Positions 36,982-45,973 of a stretch of 64,000 nucleotides of DNA are shown here, piece after piece. The position numbers and the translations under genes are program-made. The stretch covers positions 1 to 64,000 of the forward strand of contig CAKOSX010000001.1 in NCBI GenBank assembly GCA_934119935.1, in the 5' to 3' direction. The stretch's first letter is position 1. Every line of letters begins with the position of its first letter. The notes under the pieces were generated by a model, which saw only the letters and a list, made by a program, of their open reading frames with translations, had not been told where the DNA came from and ran no database searches. Source of the stretch: an uncultured Clostridia bacterium. GTDB lineage: Bacteria; Bacillota; Clostridia; TANB77; CAG-508.

Positions 36982-37632
36982 CTAAATCTTCTTATTCTGA
37001 ATAAAAAGATATCCATTTCCACTCTTTTTTAAAGTAACCTCATATTGATTTTCGGGGGTGTTTGCATCACAATAGATGATATGATATATTCCATTATTTA
37101 CATTACCAGAAAGGCATTTGGCATTAATATGATGAGTGTCACTATAAGCATAGCAGTAAATATAATTTTCTTTCGTACCAATTTTGTTATTACTTGTATA
37201 AGATTTACAATATTTTAATTGTATATTTGGATTGCTATTTTGAGATATATCTAGTCCTGTTTTTTCGAAATATAATATTTTAATATGCAATGGGTCAAAG
37301 GTTAGAATATCCCCGACGGGTGGAGTACCATTGAAAACAGTATTAACTAAATACTCATATTCAGGGGAGTTAGAATCGACTATATTTCCAATATAAGTAT
37401 TATAGTATAATATTTCTGAAATATCTATTATACTAGCGTCATCATAAGTGTGATTAATAAAACCATTATTTGCCACTTTATTAAAAAAATGTTCAATATC
37501 TAATAGAGTTTCAGAGTCTAAAGTAGAAGAACGTTTTATAGAAAATTTTAAAATTGTATTAACTATAAATACTATAAACAATGAAATTAATATTATAAAT
37601 GCTACTATTTTTAAATAGTTTATTTTTTTCAT
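36982..37632 (-). CDS. Hypothetical membrane-anchored protein
   Basis: 216 aa. An N-terminal TM helix (about 7-28) anchors an extracytoplasmic domain. Two conserved-looking Cys-containing strands are KYCKSYTSNNK and YIYCYAYSD. Not recognised. First gene of a two-gene minus-strand operon in the older island. Confidence 0.6.
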   Translation of the reverse strand: MKKINYLKIVAFIILISLFIVFIVNTILKFSIKRSSTLDSETLLDIEHFFNKVANNGFINHTYDDASIIDISEILYYNTYIGNIVDSNSPEYEYLVNTVFNGTPPVGDILTFDPLHIKILYFEKTGLDISQNSNPNIQLKYCKSYTSNNKIGTKENYIYCYAYSDTHHINAKCLSGNVNNGIYHIIYCDANTPENQYEVTLKKSGNGYLFIQNKKI

Positions 37633-37826
37633 AATAAATCACCTCTAATAAATTTTATTGGATTATATCATCTTATAATATTAAAGACAATATAATTCTC
37701 ATTTATAATATTAGATACTAGAAATTAGATAAAAGATGCAAAAAAATAAAATTACAAATAAAAGTTTATAAGAATATTGCATCCATTTTTACAATAAATG
37801 ATATCTATATATTAGAGGAGGTAAAA

Positions 37827-39064
37827 ATGGTTAGTATGATTATTGCTACAAATAATTTTAATCATGCAAAAAATATGTTTAACAGCATTACTGAAATGGA
37901 TAAAAACATTAGAATTATTGGGATAAGTAGCAACAAAAAAAAACAATAGAAAGACTAAAAAATCAATCACCAGATATCTTGATATTAGACTTTGAAATTT
38001 CAGAGAGAAATATGATTGAAATACAGCATATGTTAAATAAACAACGAGAAAAAGAAATAAATACAAAAATCATTATTATTTCTAAAAACATAGAAAAATT
38101 AAAAAAGGTGTATGGATATAATGAAAAAATATGTTATTTTATAGATAGAACATACAATAATGATAATATTGGTAAAAAGATACCAAAGAGCTGGAGCTTT
38201 GACCAGTTTAATGAAATAAAAGATTATAGAAATATTATAGACCTAGATAAAGTTATGTATAGTGGAAATGCAAATTTAGTAACGAAACTAAAGAGTGGTA
38301 ATCCTAATTTTGAAATAGTTAATAAAAATTTATATGAGAAGTTAGAATATGTATACAATTTAGCAAAAGAATATGAGCCAAATGGCACAATAGCAAAGTG
38401 GAATTATATGGTTGTAAATTATTTTAGACATGCATCATATAAAGGTGCTGGATGGGATACTATAGTAGGCACAGTACTTGGTTGGATTAACTATGTGAAC
38501 AATAGATTACCAGATAATGTAAGTGAAAATATATATTCAAAACAAATGTATATATATGATAGAAAACTAAATGTTAGTATGCAATTTGGACATATGGCTG
38601 CAGTTCTAGCGTCGTTACTATATAATTCTAACATTGTATATACAACATATATTGATAGTAACGGAAATGAAATAAGAACTCAATCTCCAGAAGATTTGAA
38701 TATTGAGTTTACTAGTAGACAGAGTAAAATAACTGATTTATGTGGTTGGGCAGGAGATTTAGTACAATTATTAAATAACACTAATGAAGAAAAACTGCAA
38801 AATCAGGAAGGTAATACGGATGTGGAGAAACTAATGTCATTAATAGGAAACCTACCAACATCAGTAAATAATGATAGTTCTGATTATGAAGTATGCAAAG
38901 CTTTAGCATATAGGTATGTGTCAAAAGAAGATCCAGAAACAGCTATATTAGTTAACTTGTTTAATTTCATAAATTATGGTATACTTGATGCTAATAGGTG
39001 GAAAAATATTGCACCAGAAGCTTGGAAAAACAAAATAAAAAATTATATAGAATTGGGGTTATAA
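37827..39064 (+). CDS. Response-regulator-like protein with unknown C-terminal domain, -1 slip at A9
   Basis: An ATG at 37827 with AGAGGAGG before it codes a receiver-like start (MVSMIIATNNFNHAKNMF) that stops at 37949. The continuation in the -1 frame (TIERLKNQSPDILILDFEIS, then IIIISK) completes a CheY-like fold. The switch lies in a run of nine A at 37935-37943, so polymerase slippage, phase variation or a sequence error could explain it. The frame from 37979 encodes 361 aa. Its C-terminal 250 residues (YFRHASYKGAGWDTIVG, DLCGWAGDLVQLL) match no family I know. Confidence 0.6.
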
Positions 39065-39065
39065 G

Positions 39066-39461
39066 ATGAAGAAGTTCTTTATTATGTTTCAAATAATTAT
39101 GACGTGTATAATAATACTATTTGCACCACCAATACTTATTACAATAAAGGATAAAGAATTCAATGAATTGTTAAGGCATAAGACTACTACAGGATTTCCA
39201 GAGTCAACATTTATAATTGCTGTACTAGTAGACGAATTTTCCGGACACGATTGCAAAATATACATATTTAATGGAATAACAAATTATACACTTGAAAGAA
39301 GCAAAAATTCAGAAATTAGAACTTATATTGAACAAAATAATAACATAAAGAAGATAATAATAGGAGTGGATGTAGTTTTATTTAGCAGTATATATGTAAT
39401 GAATAAAATAAATAGAAATAAAGAAGTAAACAGAAGAAAATATATTGGTAAAAAAGAATAA
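39066..39461 (+). CDS. Hypothetical membrane protein
   Basis: 131 aa with one N-terminal TM helix (about 4-24), an extracytoplasmic segment and a second helix near 95-113, ending in a basic tail. It starts one base after the stop of the preceding gene and is surely co-transcribed with it. Function unknown. Confidence 0.6.
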   Translation: MKKFFIMFQIIMTCIIILFAPPILITIKDKEFNELLRHKTTTGFPESTFIIAVLVDEFSGHDCKIYIFNGITNYTLERSKNSEIRTYIEQNNNIKKIIIGVDVVLFSSIYVMNKINRNKEVNRRKYIGKKE

Positions 39462-39463
39462 TT

Positions 39464-39491
39464 ATAAAGAGGGCACAAAAGCCCTCTTATA
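39464..39491. terminator. Hairpin between convergent genes
   Basis: ATAAAGAGGGC and GCCCTCTTATA enclose a six-base loop. The T tract is poor but the position between convergent genes fits. Confidence 0.6.
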
Positions 39492-39547
39492 AGTTTACTT
39501 AGGATTACATCAATAGAATATAATTTAGAAAGTATAAAGGGAGTTAT

Positions 39548-40540
39548 TTATAAATTATAAAATTCAATTAATCCATAGTAACAATCAATGCCACCCCAAT
39601 CTACAGGTGCAGCATAAAATGAACCGACAGGATAATTAACAATCCAATAATCCAAATCGTGTACAATTTTATGAGCTTCAAAGCATTCTGATAAATCATG
39701 ATTATCTATTCCATTTTGAATTCTGTTTAGTGCTGAATCTAAAATAGCATGTAACTTATTATTTAGTGTTAATCCATTAAGTTCTTTTAATTGATCTCGA
39801 TACTCCCAAAAACCATATTTTTGTATTTTTTCGCCATTGGGTTGAATAAAGACTCCGCTAGAAGAATCAACTTCCCAATAGATATTGTTTGCATCTTTTA
39901 AAGTATCAATTCGATTGATGAGATGGAACTCTAATGACGAATGAATGTTATGAATATTCTTTCTTAATATTGATAGTTCATTTTCATTTAAGTTAGATAA
40001 AAGAGAACCCTGAGCCTTTTTTATTTCTTCATTATTTGGTTTTTCAAGGGCAGATGAATGAAGATAATATTTGACATCTAGTAAATTTTTTAATTCTGTA
40101 AATGTTGTATTAGAGCAAGAATACGCTGTGGTACTTGAATTATTCTCTAAAGTAAGCATATTATTATCAAAAATTGTTAAAGTTGTATTTCCATTATCTG
40201 ATGAAAATTCAATTTTATAAATTTGACTGCTAGTATCTGGCTGATTTTTACTGTGTTCAAAAGTAAGAGAATTTATCTTATCTGTGAAGTTTTTTAATTG
40301 ATTGGTATCAGAAATGTAGCATATGTAAGGGCTTGCTGTATCTATACTATTTTCTTTGAATTTTGTAATCTTTATTTTAACTGGAATATTATGTATGGAG
40401 AACATAGTATCTACTGTATTGATATTAGCTGGCTGAGAAATTGGTTTTGTACTATTTCTTAGAAAAATAGTAATTATGCATACAATTACTAATATGGCAA
40501 AAGAAATAAAAAAGATTAATTTTGATTTTTTTGAATTCAT
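39548..40540 (-). CDS. Hypothetical membrane-anchored protein
   Basis: 330 aa. An N-terminal TM helix (about 8-26) precedes an extracytoplasmic domain. The C-terminal part (LDYWIVNYPVGSFYAAPVDW, GGIDCYYG) is Trp/Tyr-rich. Not recognised. GGAGG lies before the ATG. The 280 bases between it and the sigma factor gene hold no further gene that I can see, only the divergent promoter region. Confidence 0.6.
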   Translation of the reverse strand: MNSKKSKLIFFISFAILVIVCIITIFLRNSTKPISQPANINTVDTMFSIHNIPVKIKITKFKENSIDTASPYICYISDTNQLKNFTDKINSLTFEHSKNQPDTSSQIYKIEFSSDNGNTTLTIFDNNMLTLENNSSTTAYSCSNTTFTELKNLLDVKYYLHSSALEKPNNEEIKKAQGSLLSNLNENELSILRKNIHNIHSSLEFHLINRIDTLKDANNIYWEVDSSSGVFIQPNGEKIQKYGFWEYRDQLKELNGLTLNNKLHAILDSALNRIQNGIDNHDLSECFEAHKIVHDLDYWIVNYPVGSFYAAPVDWGGIDCYYGLIEFYNL

Positions 40541-40820
40541 TTTATTATACCTCCTAAATAATGTTATATATAATTAGATACAAGAAGATAATGAAAAGTT
40601 GCAAAATTTTTTATTTATTATATCAAAAAATAAAAAAGAAGGCAATTTGAAGAGCTAAAAAAGTTATAAATAAAGTAATTGCAAATGAAAAGTGTAATTG
40701 AGAATATAAAAAGCTAGTTATGAATTTGAATAAAAAAATATTTATATTATTTGATTGCTATGCATCTTTTTTATATAATTAATGTATCTAATATGTATAA
40801 AACAAAATATGGAGGAGAAA

Positions 40821-41366
40821 ATGGAAGAATTAGTGAAGCAGGCTAAAATGGGAAATGAAGAAGCTTTCACACAATTAATTATACAAATGCAATGTGAAAT
40901 GTTTAGAATTGCCCAAACACGATTAAAAAATATAGATGATGCTAATGATGCTATTCAACAGACAAGTTTATATGCATACAAGAATTTGCAACAGTTGAAA
41001 GAAGATAAATATTTTAAAACATGGATAATAAAAATATTGATTAATGAATGTAATAAAATTTACAAAAAAAATTATAAAATATTAAATATATTTGATAAAT
41101 TAACAAAAGAACACAATTCAGTAGAAAACTTTAAGGTAACAGAAAACATTGAAGACAGAATTGATTTGGAAGGGATACTTAGTACATTTAAGTATGAAGA
41201 TGCAATTTGTATTGTATTATTTTATGGTAGTGGATATACGATACGTGAGATATCTGAAATATTAAAATGTAATGAAAATACAGTTAAAAGTAGAATTAAT
41301 AGGGTAAAAGGTAAAATAAGAAAAAATTATAGTAAGGGAGGGATGAAAAATGAAATATCAAGATAA
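40821..41366 (+). CDS. ECF-type RNA polymerase sigma factor
   Basis: 181 aa from the ATG at 40821, which has TGGAGGAG at -12. A start at 40782 would put that site inside the gene. Region 2 (AFTQLIIQMQCEMFRIAQTR, KTWIIKILINECN) and region 4 with the helix-turn-helix (YTIREISEILKCNENTVKSR) are complete. It overlaps the next gene, its likely anti-sigma factor, by 17 bases. Confidence 0.92.
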   Translation: MEELVKQAKMGNEEAFTQLIIQMQCEMFRIAQTRLKNIDDANDAIQQTSLYAYKNLQQLKEDKYFKTWIIKILINECNKIYKKNYKILNIFDKLTKEHNSVENFKVTENIEDRIDLEGILSTFKYEDAICIVLFYGSGYTIREISEILKCNENTVKSRINRVKGKIRKNYSKGGMKNEISR

Positions 41367-42363
41367 TGACTTTGATGAAATTGATGAAATGCTATTTAAG
41401 TATTTTAAAGAAAACCAAGAAGTGCCACAAGAGACGCAAAATATTATAAAAAATATGAATTACAATAGTAAAAGAAATAATTTCGGAATCCGTAAAATTG
41501 CTATAATAATATTGGCTATTACTACTTTAACTACAGGAGGAGTATTTGCAAAAGATATTGTATCATTTTTTAAAAATATATTTTCGTTAAGTAGTATAAA
41601 TATAAATAATGACAGCGTAGTAGACGCAATAGAAAAAGACAATTATATTCAAAATGTAAATATGAATTATGTCACAATTAATAAAGATTACAAGATAAAG
41701 GTAGATTATGTGATGGTTGATGATATAAATTTATATATAGTATTTTCATTATGTTCAACTAAAAGTATGGATGAAAATTATAGAATGGCAGTAAATTATT
41801 TAGATATAAAAGATGAAAATCAAAATGTTATATATAGTTATACTGATGAGAATGAAGTAAAAACAGTAAAAGGAAGCAAGAAAATAAATTGTACAGATAA
41901 TAAAGAGAAAAAGGAATTAGTTTTTATTTATTCAAAAGAACAACCTAGAATGAAACAATTAAATGTAAGCTTTACCCGTGTAATACTGTATGATGAAAGA
42001 AATCCTGAGAAAAATGTAATAAGAATAGATTGTGATTGTAACTTTAAAATTGATATAGCAGAGAAGTTTGTTAATAGAGAAAACAACGAATTTCATAATT
42101 TTGAAAATACAGATGATATTGAGATAAAAAAATGTATAGTGAATGATACCGGTATGTATATTATTTTAAATGCCAAAGAATATATTAATAGTAAACAAAT
42201 ATATATTGGAGAAAAGTCTTATGAAGGAACAGAAATAATAATTGATAGCAATGATAAACAAGATGAATGCATTTTGCAATTTAATATTACTAAAAATGAA
42301 TTAGATAAAAATAAGTCCATAAGGCTTAAAATAAATGATAAAATTCTAAAAATAGAAGAATAA
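41350..42363 (+). CDS. DUF4179-like anti-sigma factor
   Basis: 337 aa. A cytoplasmic N-terminus of about 45 residues (DEIDEMLFKYFKENQ) should bind the sigma factor, one TM helix lies at about 48-68, and the rest is an extracytoplasmic beta-rich domain. The overlap with the sigma gene and this layout match Clostridia ECF/DUF4179 pairs. The signal sensed is unknown. Confidence 0.8.
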   Translation: MKYQDNDFDEIDEMLFKYFKENQEVPQETQNIIKNMNYNSKRNNFGIRKIAIIILAITTLTTGGVFAKDIVSFFKNIFSLSSININNDSVVDAIEKDNYIQNVNMNYVTINKDYKIKVDYVMVDDINLYIVFSLCSTKSMDENYRMAVNYLDIKDENQNVIYSYTDENEVKTVKGSKKINCTDNKEKKELVFIYSKEQPRMKQLNVSFTRVILYDERNPEKNVIRIDCDCNFKIDIAEKFVNRENNEFHNFENTDDIEIKKCIVNDTGMYIILNAKEYINSKQIYIGEKSYEGTEIIIDSNDKQDECILQFNITKNELDKNKSIRLKINDKILKIEE

Positions 42364-42392
42364 ATAAAATATTATACGAGGAGAAAATAGAT

Positions 42393-42917
42393 ATGAAAAG
42401 TAAAAAAATATTAATAGTTTTAACCATCTTAACCCTAATTATAATTCCAGTTAGTATAAAAGCAGTTTCTACAATAATCGAAAAAGTTAAAGTAGTGCCT
42501 GATGTACCAGAGCCAATACTTCAAAATGTGCCAGAAGAAGCTTATATAAGATCTTCAAATGACATTTTTGAAGAAGAAACGGTTTTCAGTCCAGAATTTG
42601 AAGAAAAACTAAGAAAATCAGAAGAAGAAAATGAAGCTAGAAATAAAAAAATTGAAGAAATAATACGAAAATTTAAAGATAGTGAATATGATGCTTTAAA
42701 AGCTGAAATTGCACAAAATGAGTATTCAGGAGAAGATGGATATTATTCAGAAGACGATATAGAAATCAAAGGCGATAAATTAGTCTTAGATATTCTTGAA
42801 AATGAAGAATTAACAAAAGAGGAAGCAGATTTATTAAAAGACTTTATGAAGGATCAAGTGTCTAAGATAAAAAATATGCCAGAGTTTGTTACTAGAATTG
42901 AAAATGCCTGCAAATAA
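42393..42917 (+). CDS. Hypothetical secreted acidic protein
   Basis: 174 aa. A signal peptide (MKSKKILIVLTILTLIIIPV) is followed by an acidic, helical mature part (KLRKSEEENEARNKKIEEII). It lies 29 bases after the anti-sigma gene, with GAGGAG before its start, so it is probably part of the same operon and target of the sigma factor. Function unknown. Confidence 0.65.
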   Translation: MKSKKILIVLTILTLIIIPVSIKAVSTIIEKVKVVPDVPEPILQNVPEEAYIRSSNDIFEEETVFSPEFEEKLRKSEEENEARNKKIEEIIRKFKDSEYDALKAEIAQNEYSGEDGYYSEDDIEIKGDKLVLDILENEELTKEEADLLKDFMKDQVSKIKNMPEFVTRIENACK

Positions 42918-42983
42918 AAAAATAAGAGAAACTTGAAATAATAATTATTATTATATAATATAGGACTAAAGGAGGAAAAACTT

Positions 42984-43154
42984 ATGAATAAAAAATTAGT
43001 TCTATGTATTTCAGTAATAATTTTAATAATATTGGGAATTACGGTGATTAATAACATTAATAAAAAGGAAGATGGTATAACTGCAAATAATGCAGAAAAA
43101 TTTGAGAATATTGAAGATATTGAAAATATGGAAGAAATGGAAGAGATTGAATAA
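42984..43154 (+). CDS. Small membrane-anchored acidic peptide
   Basis: 56 aa (MNKKLVLCISVIILIILGIT, then an acidic tail ending in EEMEEMEEIE-type residues). AAAGGAGG gives a strong start. It is the last gene of the sigma operon and is followed by a perfect terminator. One TM helix, no known family. Confidence 0.6.
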   Translation: MNKKLVLCISVIILIILGITVINNINKKEDGITANNAEKFENIEDIENMEEMEEIE

Positions 43155-43160
43155 ATTGAT

Positions 43161-43210
43161 AATTAAACTATAGCTATAATTAAATATAAGCTATAGTTTA
43201 ATTGTTTTAT
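43161..43210 (+). terminator. Terminator of the sigma factor operon
   Basis: AATTAAACTATAGCT (43161-43175) pairs perfectly with AGCTATAGTTTAATT (43189-43203), followed by TGTTTT. Confidence 0.85.
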
Positions 43211-43424
43211 GCGAAAGCGAAAAATTTTTATAACTATTGGTGAAAATGGCCGGAATCGAACCGGCACGGTTTATTCAACCGCAGGGTTTTAAGAATAATG
43301 GAATATTTAACAGTTGTCGTTACTTAACATTAGTAAATACCTTTTAATTCAAGGATTTTCAAGGCTTTAGAATTAAAAGCTAGTATTATAAATAGTTATG
43401 AAATATGATTAAAATTGAACAAGA

Positions 43425-43456
43425 TGTTAGGAAAGTGTTAGGAAATCGTTAGGAAA
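43425..43456 (+). repeat. Three direct repeats of GTTAGGAAA (left arm sites)
   Basis: TGTTAGGAAA occurs at 43425 and 43436 and GTTAGGAAA at 43448, spaced 11-12 bases, one helical turn apart. The same repeat recurs at the right end of the element, as expected for integrase arm-binding sites. Confidence 0.8.
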
Positions 43457-43633
43457 GATTTTTAGCTTACTTTTGACATTTTTTTTTAATGATTTAATAA
43501 GACTTTTTCACTGATAAACGATAATAATGTTAATTAATGTTGATTAAAAACTTGACATAGAATTTCAGCAAATGAAATAGAAAAAATGAGATAACGTTGT
43601 TGCTTTACGGTATGCTCGTTCTATCATAATCAA

Positions 43634-43682
43634 AAAATACCTCAAGTTATTAAACCTTTGGAATAATAATTTGAGGTATTTT
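43634..43682 (-). terminator. Terminator of the 43696-44173 gene
   Basis: AAAATACCTCAAGTTATT (43634-43651) pairs with AATAATTTGAGGTATTTT (43665-43682) with one wobble. On the minus strand it ends in TTTTTT. Confidence 0.85.
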
Positions 43683-43695
43683 AAAGTTATTTTTA

Positions 43696-44173
43696 TTATA
43701 CTCTATAAAAATGTTGTACGACTTTTATTAGCAAAACAACAAATAATAGTATAATACTCATAGCAATATACACAACCGTGCAAACCAGCATATTATGAAT
43801 TTCAAAATTTTCAAAAATATTGTTTTTTATTATAAATTCGTATAATTCTGAAGAATGTATATCAGATTTATTAATATATTTAGTAATTATCTGACCGTCA
43901 TCTATATATTTTATATATAATGATTGAAAGTAATGACTTTCACATAAAGCCATGTCTCTTGTACTGTCATACATTGTAATTTTTTTTATTTTTATGTCTG
44001 TACCGTTTAAAATCGTCAAAATTAAAGAAATCACTATGTTTTATGTATTCTGATTGTTCATTATTAATTAATGCAATTCTATAGTGCAATTTTAAATGCA
44101 TTAAAAATATATTTAAACATATTAAAATTATTAATAATATATATACAAGGCATATAAATTTCTTAAACTTCAT
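43696..44173 (-). CDS. Hypothetical TM-soluble-TM protein joined by a +1 shift
   Basis: Two minus-strand frames form one protein of about 158 residues. The first (44173 down to about 44006) starts MKFKKFICLVYILLIILICL with an N-terminal TM helix. The second (to 43696) holds the extracytoplasmic domain and a C-terminal TM helix (VYIAMSIILLFVVLLIKVV). The junction is an in-frame CGG at 44005-44003 (minus). The second frame has no ribosome binding site. The architecture matches the 157-aa protein at 36503-36976. It is cargo of the small integrated element. Confidence 0.65.
44002..44005 (-). other. Candidate +1 recoding site 4 (AAA-CGG-T)
   Basis: On the minus strand the zero frame reads TTT AAA CGG TAC AGA and ends 12 codons later. 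The continuation is (GGT) ACA GAC ATA AAA. Confidence 0.65.
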
Positions 44174-44296
44174 AGTAACTTCCTTTCAAATTTACTTATT
44201 ATCAATGTATAAAAGTAAAACACTATTTAAAAAATTATACGACTAAACTCTTAATCTGTCAATTATTCTAAGTAAGCCTTTGAAATTACTAAACTC

Positions 44297-45364
44297 GTGA
44301 ATGCTGAAAATAGTTTTAGTAATAAAATAAATAATATTGCCAAAAACTCAAAATATTCAACTATGCTTCTTAGTGATTATATGATGGAATGGTTGGATAA
44401 TATAAAACATAAAGTAGCTCAATCAACTTATATTGGTTATGAACAAGTGGTAAAAGGAAGATTATGTCCGTATTTTAAATCTGAAAAAATAAAATTAGTT
44501 GATTTAAGACCTGGAGATATAAAAGACTTTATAAATTATTTATATAAACAAAATTTAAAAGGCTCGACAATAGCACATTATACTTCTAATATGAATACTG
44601 CTCTAAAAGAAGCCGTTATTGCCGAAATAATACCATTTAATCCTATGGAGAGAATAGAGAAAGTAAAGAAAGATGTTTTTATACCAGAATTTTATACTGA
44701 CGAAGAACTGATTGATTTAATTAATGTTATAAAAACTCAAAAATTAGAATTACCACTTACTTTAGGTATTATATATGGCCTAAGAAGAGAAGAAATTTTG
44801 GGGTTAACTTGGCATGCAATAGATTTTAATAATAAAAGTATTACTATTAGAAAAACAGTTGGTAGAGGAAAATATGAAGGTATTACTCAATTTCTTATAA
44901 AGGATATACCTAAAAATAAATCAAGTTATAGAACTTTACCAATGTTTGATTTTATTGCTGATTTATTGAATAAATATAAAGAAGAATATAAAATGAATGA
45001 GAAAATTTTTGGAGATACCTATATAACAGATTATAAAGATTTTATTTGCTTAATGGATAATGGAGAGCTAATAAAACCAGATTATGTAGATAGAACTTTT
45101 AGTAGGATATTAGATGAAAATGCATTTAGACATATTAGATTACATGATTTGAGACATTCTTGTGCTACACTACTTTTAAGAAATGGTGTACCACTTCCAG
45201 AAATTCAAAAATGGTTAGGGCATTCAAATATTATCACTACTCAAAGATATTCTCATTTGGATCAGAATGATAAATCTATACCAGCAAATATGATTGAAAC
45301 AAAATTTAGTATGTCGTTTTTATCAAATGATAATAAAAAAGAACAAATATCTATTGCAACTTAG
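44297..45364 (+). CDS. Tyrosine recombinase / phage-type integrase
   Basis: 355 aa. A SAM-like core-binding domain (about 23-115) and a catalytic domain with R163 (GLRRE), H283 and R286 (HDLRHS), H309 (WLGHS) and Y318 (QRYSHL) are complete. The usual N-terminal arm-binding domain is missing or very short. The listed GTG start at 44297 has no clear ribosome binding site, so the N-terminus may be truncated or start nearby. The gene reads toward the tRNA-Leu gene it targets. Confidence 0.88.
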   Translation: MNAENSFSNKINNIAKNSKYSTMLLSDYMMEWLDNIKHKVAQSTYIGYEQVVKGRLCPYFKSEKIKLVDLRPGDIKDFINYLYKQNLKGSTIAHYTSNMNTALKEAVIAEIIPFNPMERIEKVKKDVFIPEFYTDEELIDLINVIKTQKLELPLTLGIIYGLRREEILGLTWHAIDFNNKSITIRKTVGRGKYEGITQFLIKDIPKNKSSYRTLPMFDFIADLLNKYKEEYKMNEKIFGDTYITDYKDFICLMDNGELIKPDYVDRTFSRILDENAFRHIRLHDLRHSCATLLLRNGVPLPEIQKWLGHSNIITTQRYSHLDQNDKSIPANMIETKFSMSFLSNDNKKEQISIAT

Positions 45365-45395
45365 ATAAATGTTCAAAATAATATATTTCACAACA

Positions 45396-45448
45396 TTTTC
45401 CTAACATACACAAAAATTTAAAAAGTGTTAGGAAAAGTGTTAGGAAAA
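45396..45448. repeat. GTTAGGAAA repeats (right arm sites), one inverted, two direct
   Basis: TTTTCCTAACA at 45396-45406 is inverted. TGTTAGGAAAA at 45426 and 45438 are direct and 12 bases apart. They match the left-end repeats and sit between integrase and tRNA. Confidence 0.8.
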
Positions 45449-45469
45449 TCTGCATTTTTGATAAATTAA

Positions 45470-45503
45470 AACCCCAAGCATATCTTACGAACTGCTTGAG
45501 GTT
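45470..45503 (-). terminator. Terminator of the tRNA-Leu transcript
   Basis: AACCCCAAGCA pairs with TGCTTGAGGTT (one wobble). On the minus strand it is followed by TTTTAATTT. Confidence 0.75.
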
Positions 45504-45507
45504 CTAA

Positions 45508-45595
45508 TGGTGCAGATGGCCGGAATCGAACCGGCACGGTTTATTCAACCGCAGGATTTTAAGTCCTGTGCGTCTACCAGTTCCGCCACATCTGC
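45508..45595 (-). tRNA. tRNA-Leu (anticodon TAA)
   Basis: An 88-base gene including encoded CCA. The acceptor stem GCAGATG/CATCTGC, a D arm with GGTAGACGC, the anticodon loop CTTAAAA, a long class II variable arm and a T arm with GGTTCGATTCC are all intact. It is the integration target for the element on its 3' side. Its own promoter (45627-45656) and terminator are visible. Confidence 0.97.
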
Positions 45596-45626
45596 ATATA
45601 AGTCACTTAACTGGCTAACAAAATGT

Positions 45627-45656
45627 ATTGTACTACAAAGGTTAATGATTTGTCAA
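45627..45656 (-). promoter_or_regulatory. Promoter of tRNA-Leu
   Basis: On the minus strand TTGACA (45656-45651) and TACAAT (45632-45627) are 18 bases apart, about 32 bases before the mature 5' end. Confidence 0.75.
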
Positions 45657-45914
45657 TAGTAATTTTGAAAAAAATATAATTTTCTATTAAAAATAAAAAA
45701 TAAATGGAAATAAGTTGAAATATGTATAATAAATAAAAAAATTATAATATTATAGGAAGATAAATGTTTTTATGTAAAAAATTTACATGCAAAAAAAAGT
45801 GTAATTGTAAAAAATTGTGGTAAAATAAATTAAACAAAATAGATGTTGCATTGGAGAGTACTGATTTTTAGCCTAAACATACATTGTAGTAAAATTAAAT
45901 AAAAAAGTTCTGAT

Positions 45915-45928
45915 ATTCGCCATAGCGA
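45915..45928. promoter_or_regulatory. Near-palindrome TTCGCCATAGCGAA before an XRE gene
   Basis: It lies about 46 bases before the regulator gene and nearly repeats the palindrome at 3692-3705. It is a candidate autoregulatory operator. The remaining sequence of the 45596-45973 gap, apart from the tRNA promoter, shows nothing else that I can identify. Confidence 0.4.
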
Positions 45929-45973
45929 AAGCTACATATGTTATTAATAAAATAACAAAATTTTGAAGAATCG

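Larger units (their letters stand above)
43238..45510. mobile_element. Small integrated element at tRNA-Leu (integrase, one cargo gene, att sites)
   Basis: Left boundary is a 55-base copy of the tRNA-Leu 3' end including CCA (43238-43292), nearly identical to the tRNA from the anticodon loop to the T arm but altered in the acceptor stem. Right boundary is the intact tRNA gene at 45508. Inside are a tyrosine integrase, one small membrane protein and integrase arm-type repeats near both ends. At about 2.2 kb it is either a deletion remnant or a minimal satellite. Confidence 0.78.

Noticed and set aside
43601..43613. GCTTTACGGTAT, identical to recoding site 3
   Set aside because: No open frame crosses it, and a 12-13-base match is expected by chance in an AT-rich 64-kb window.
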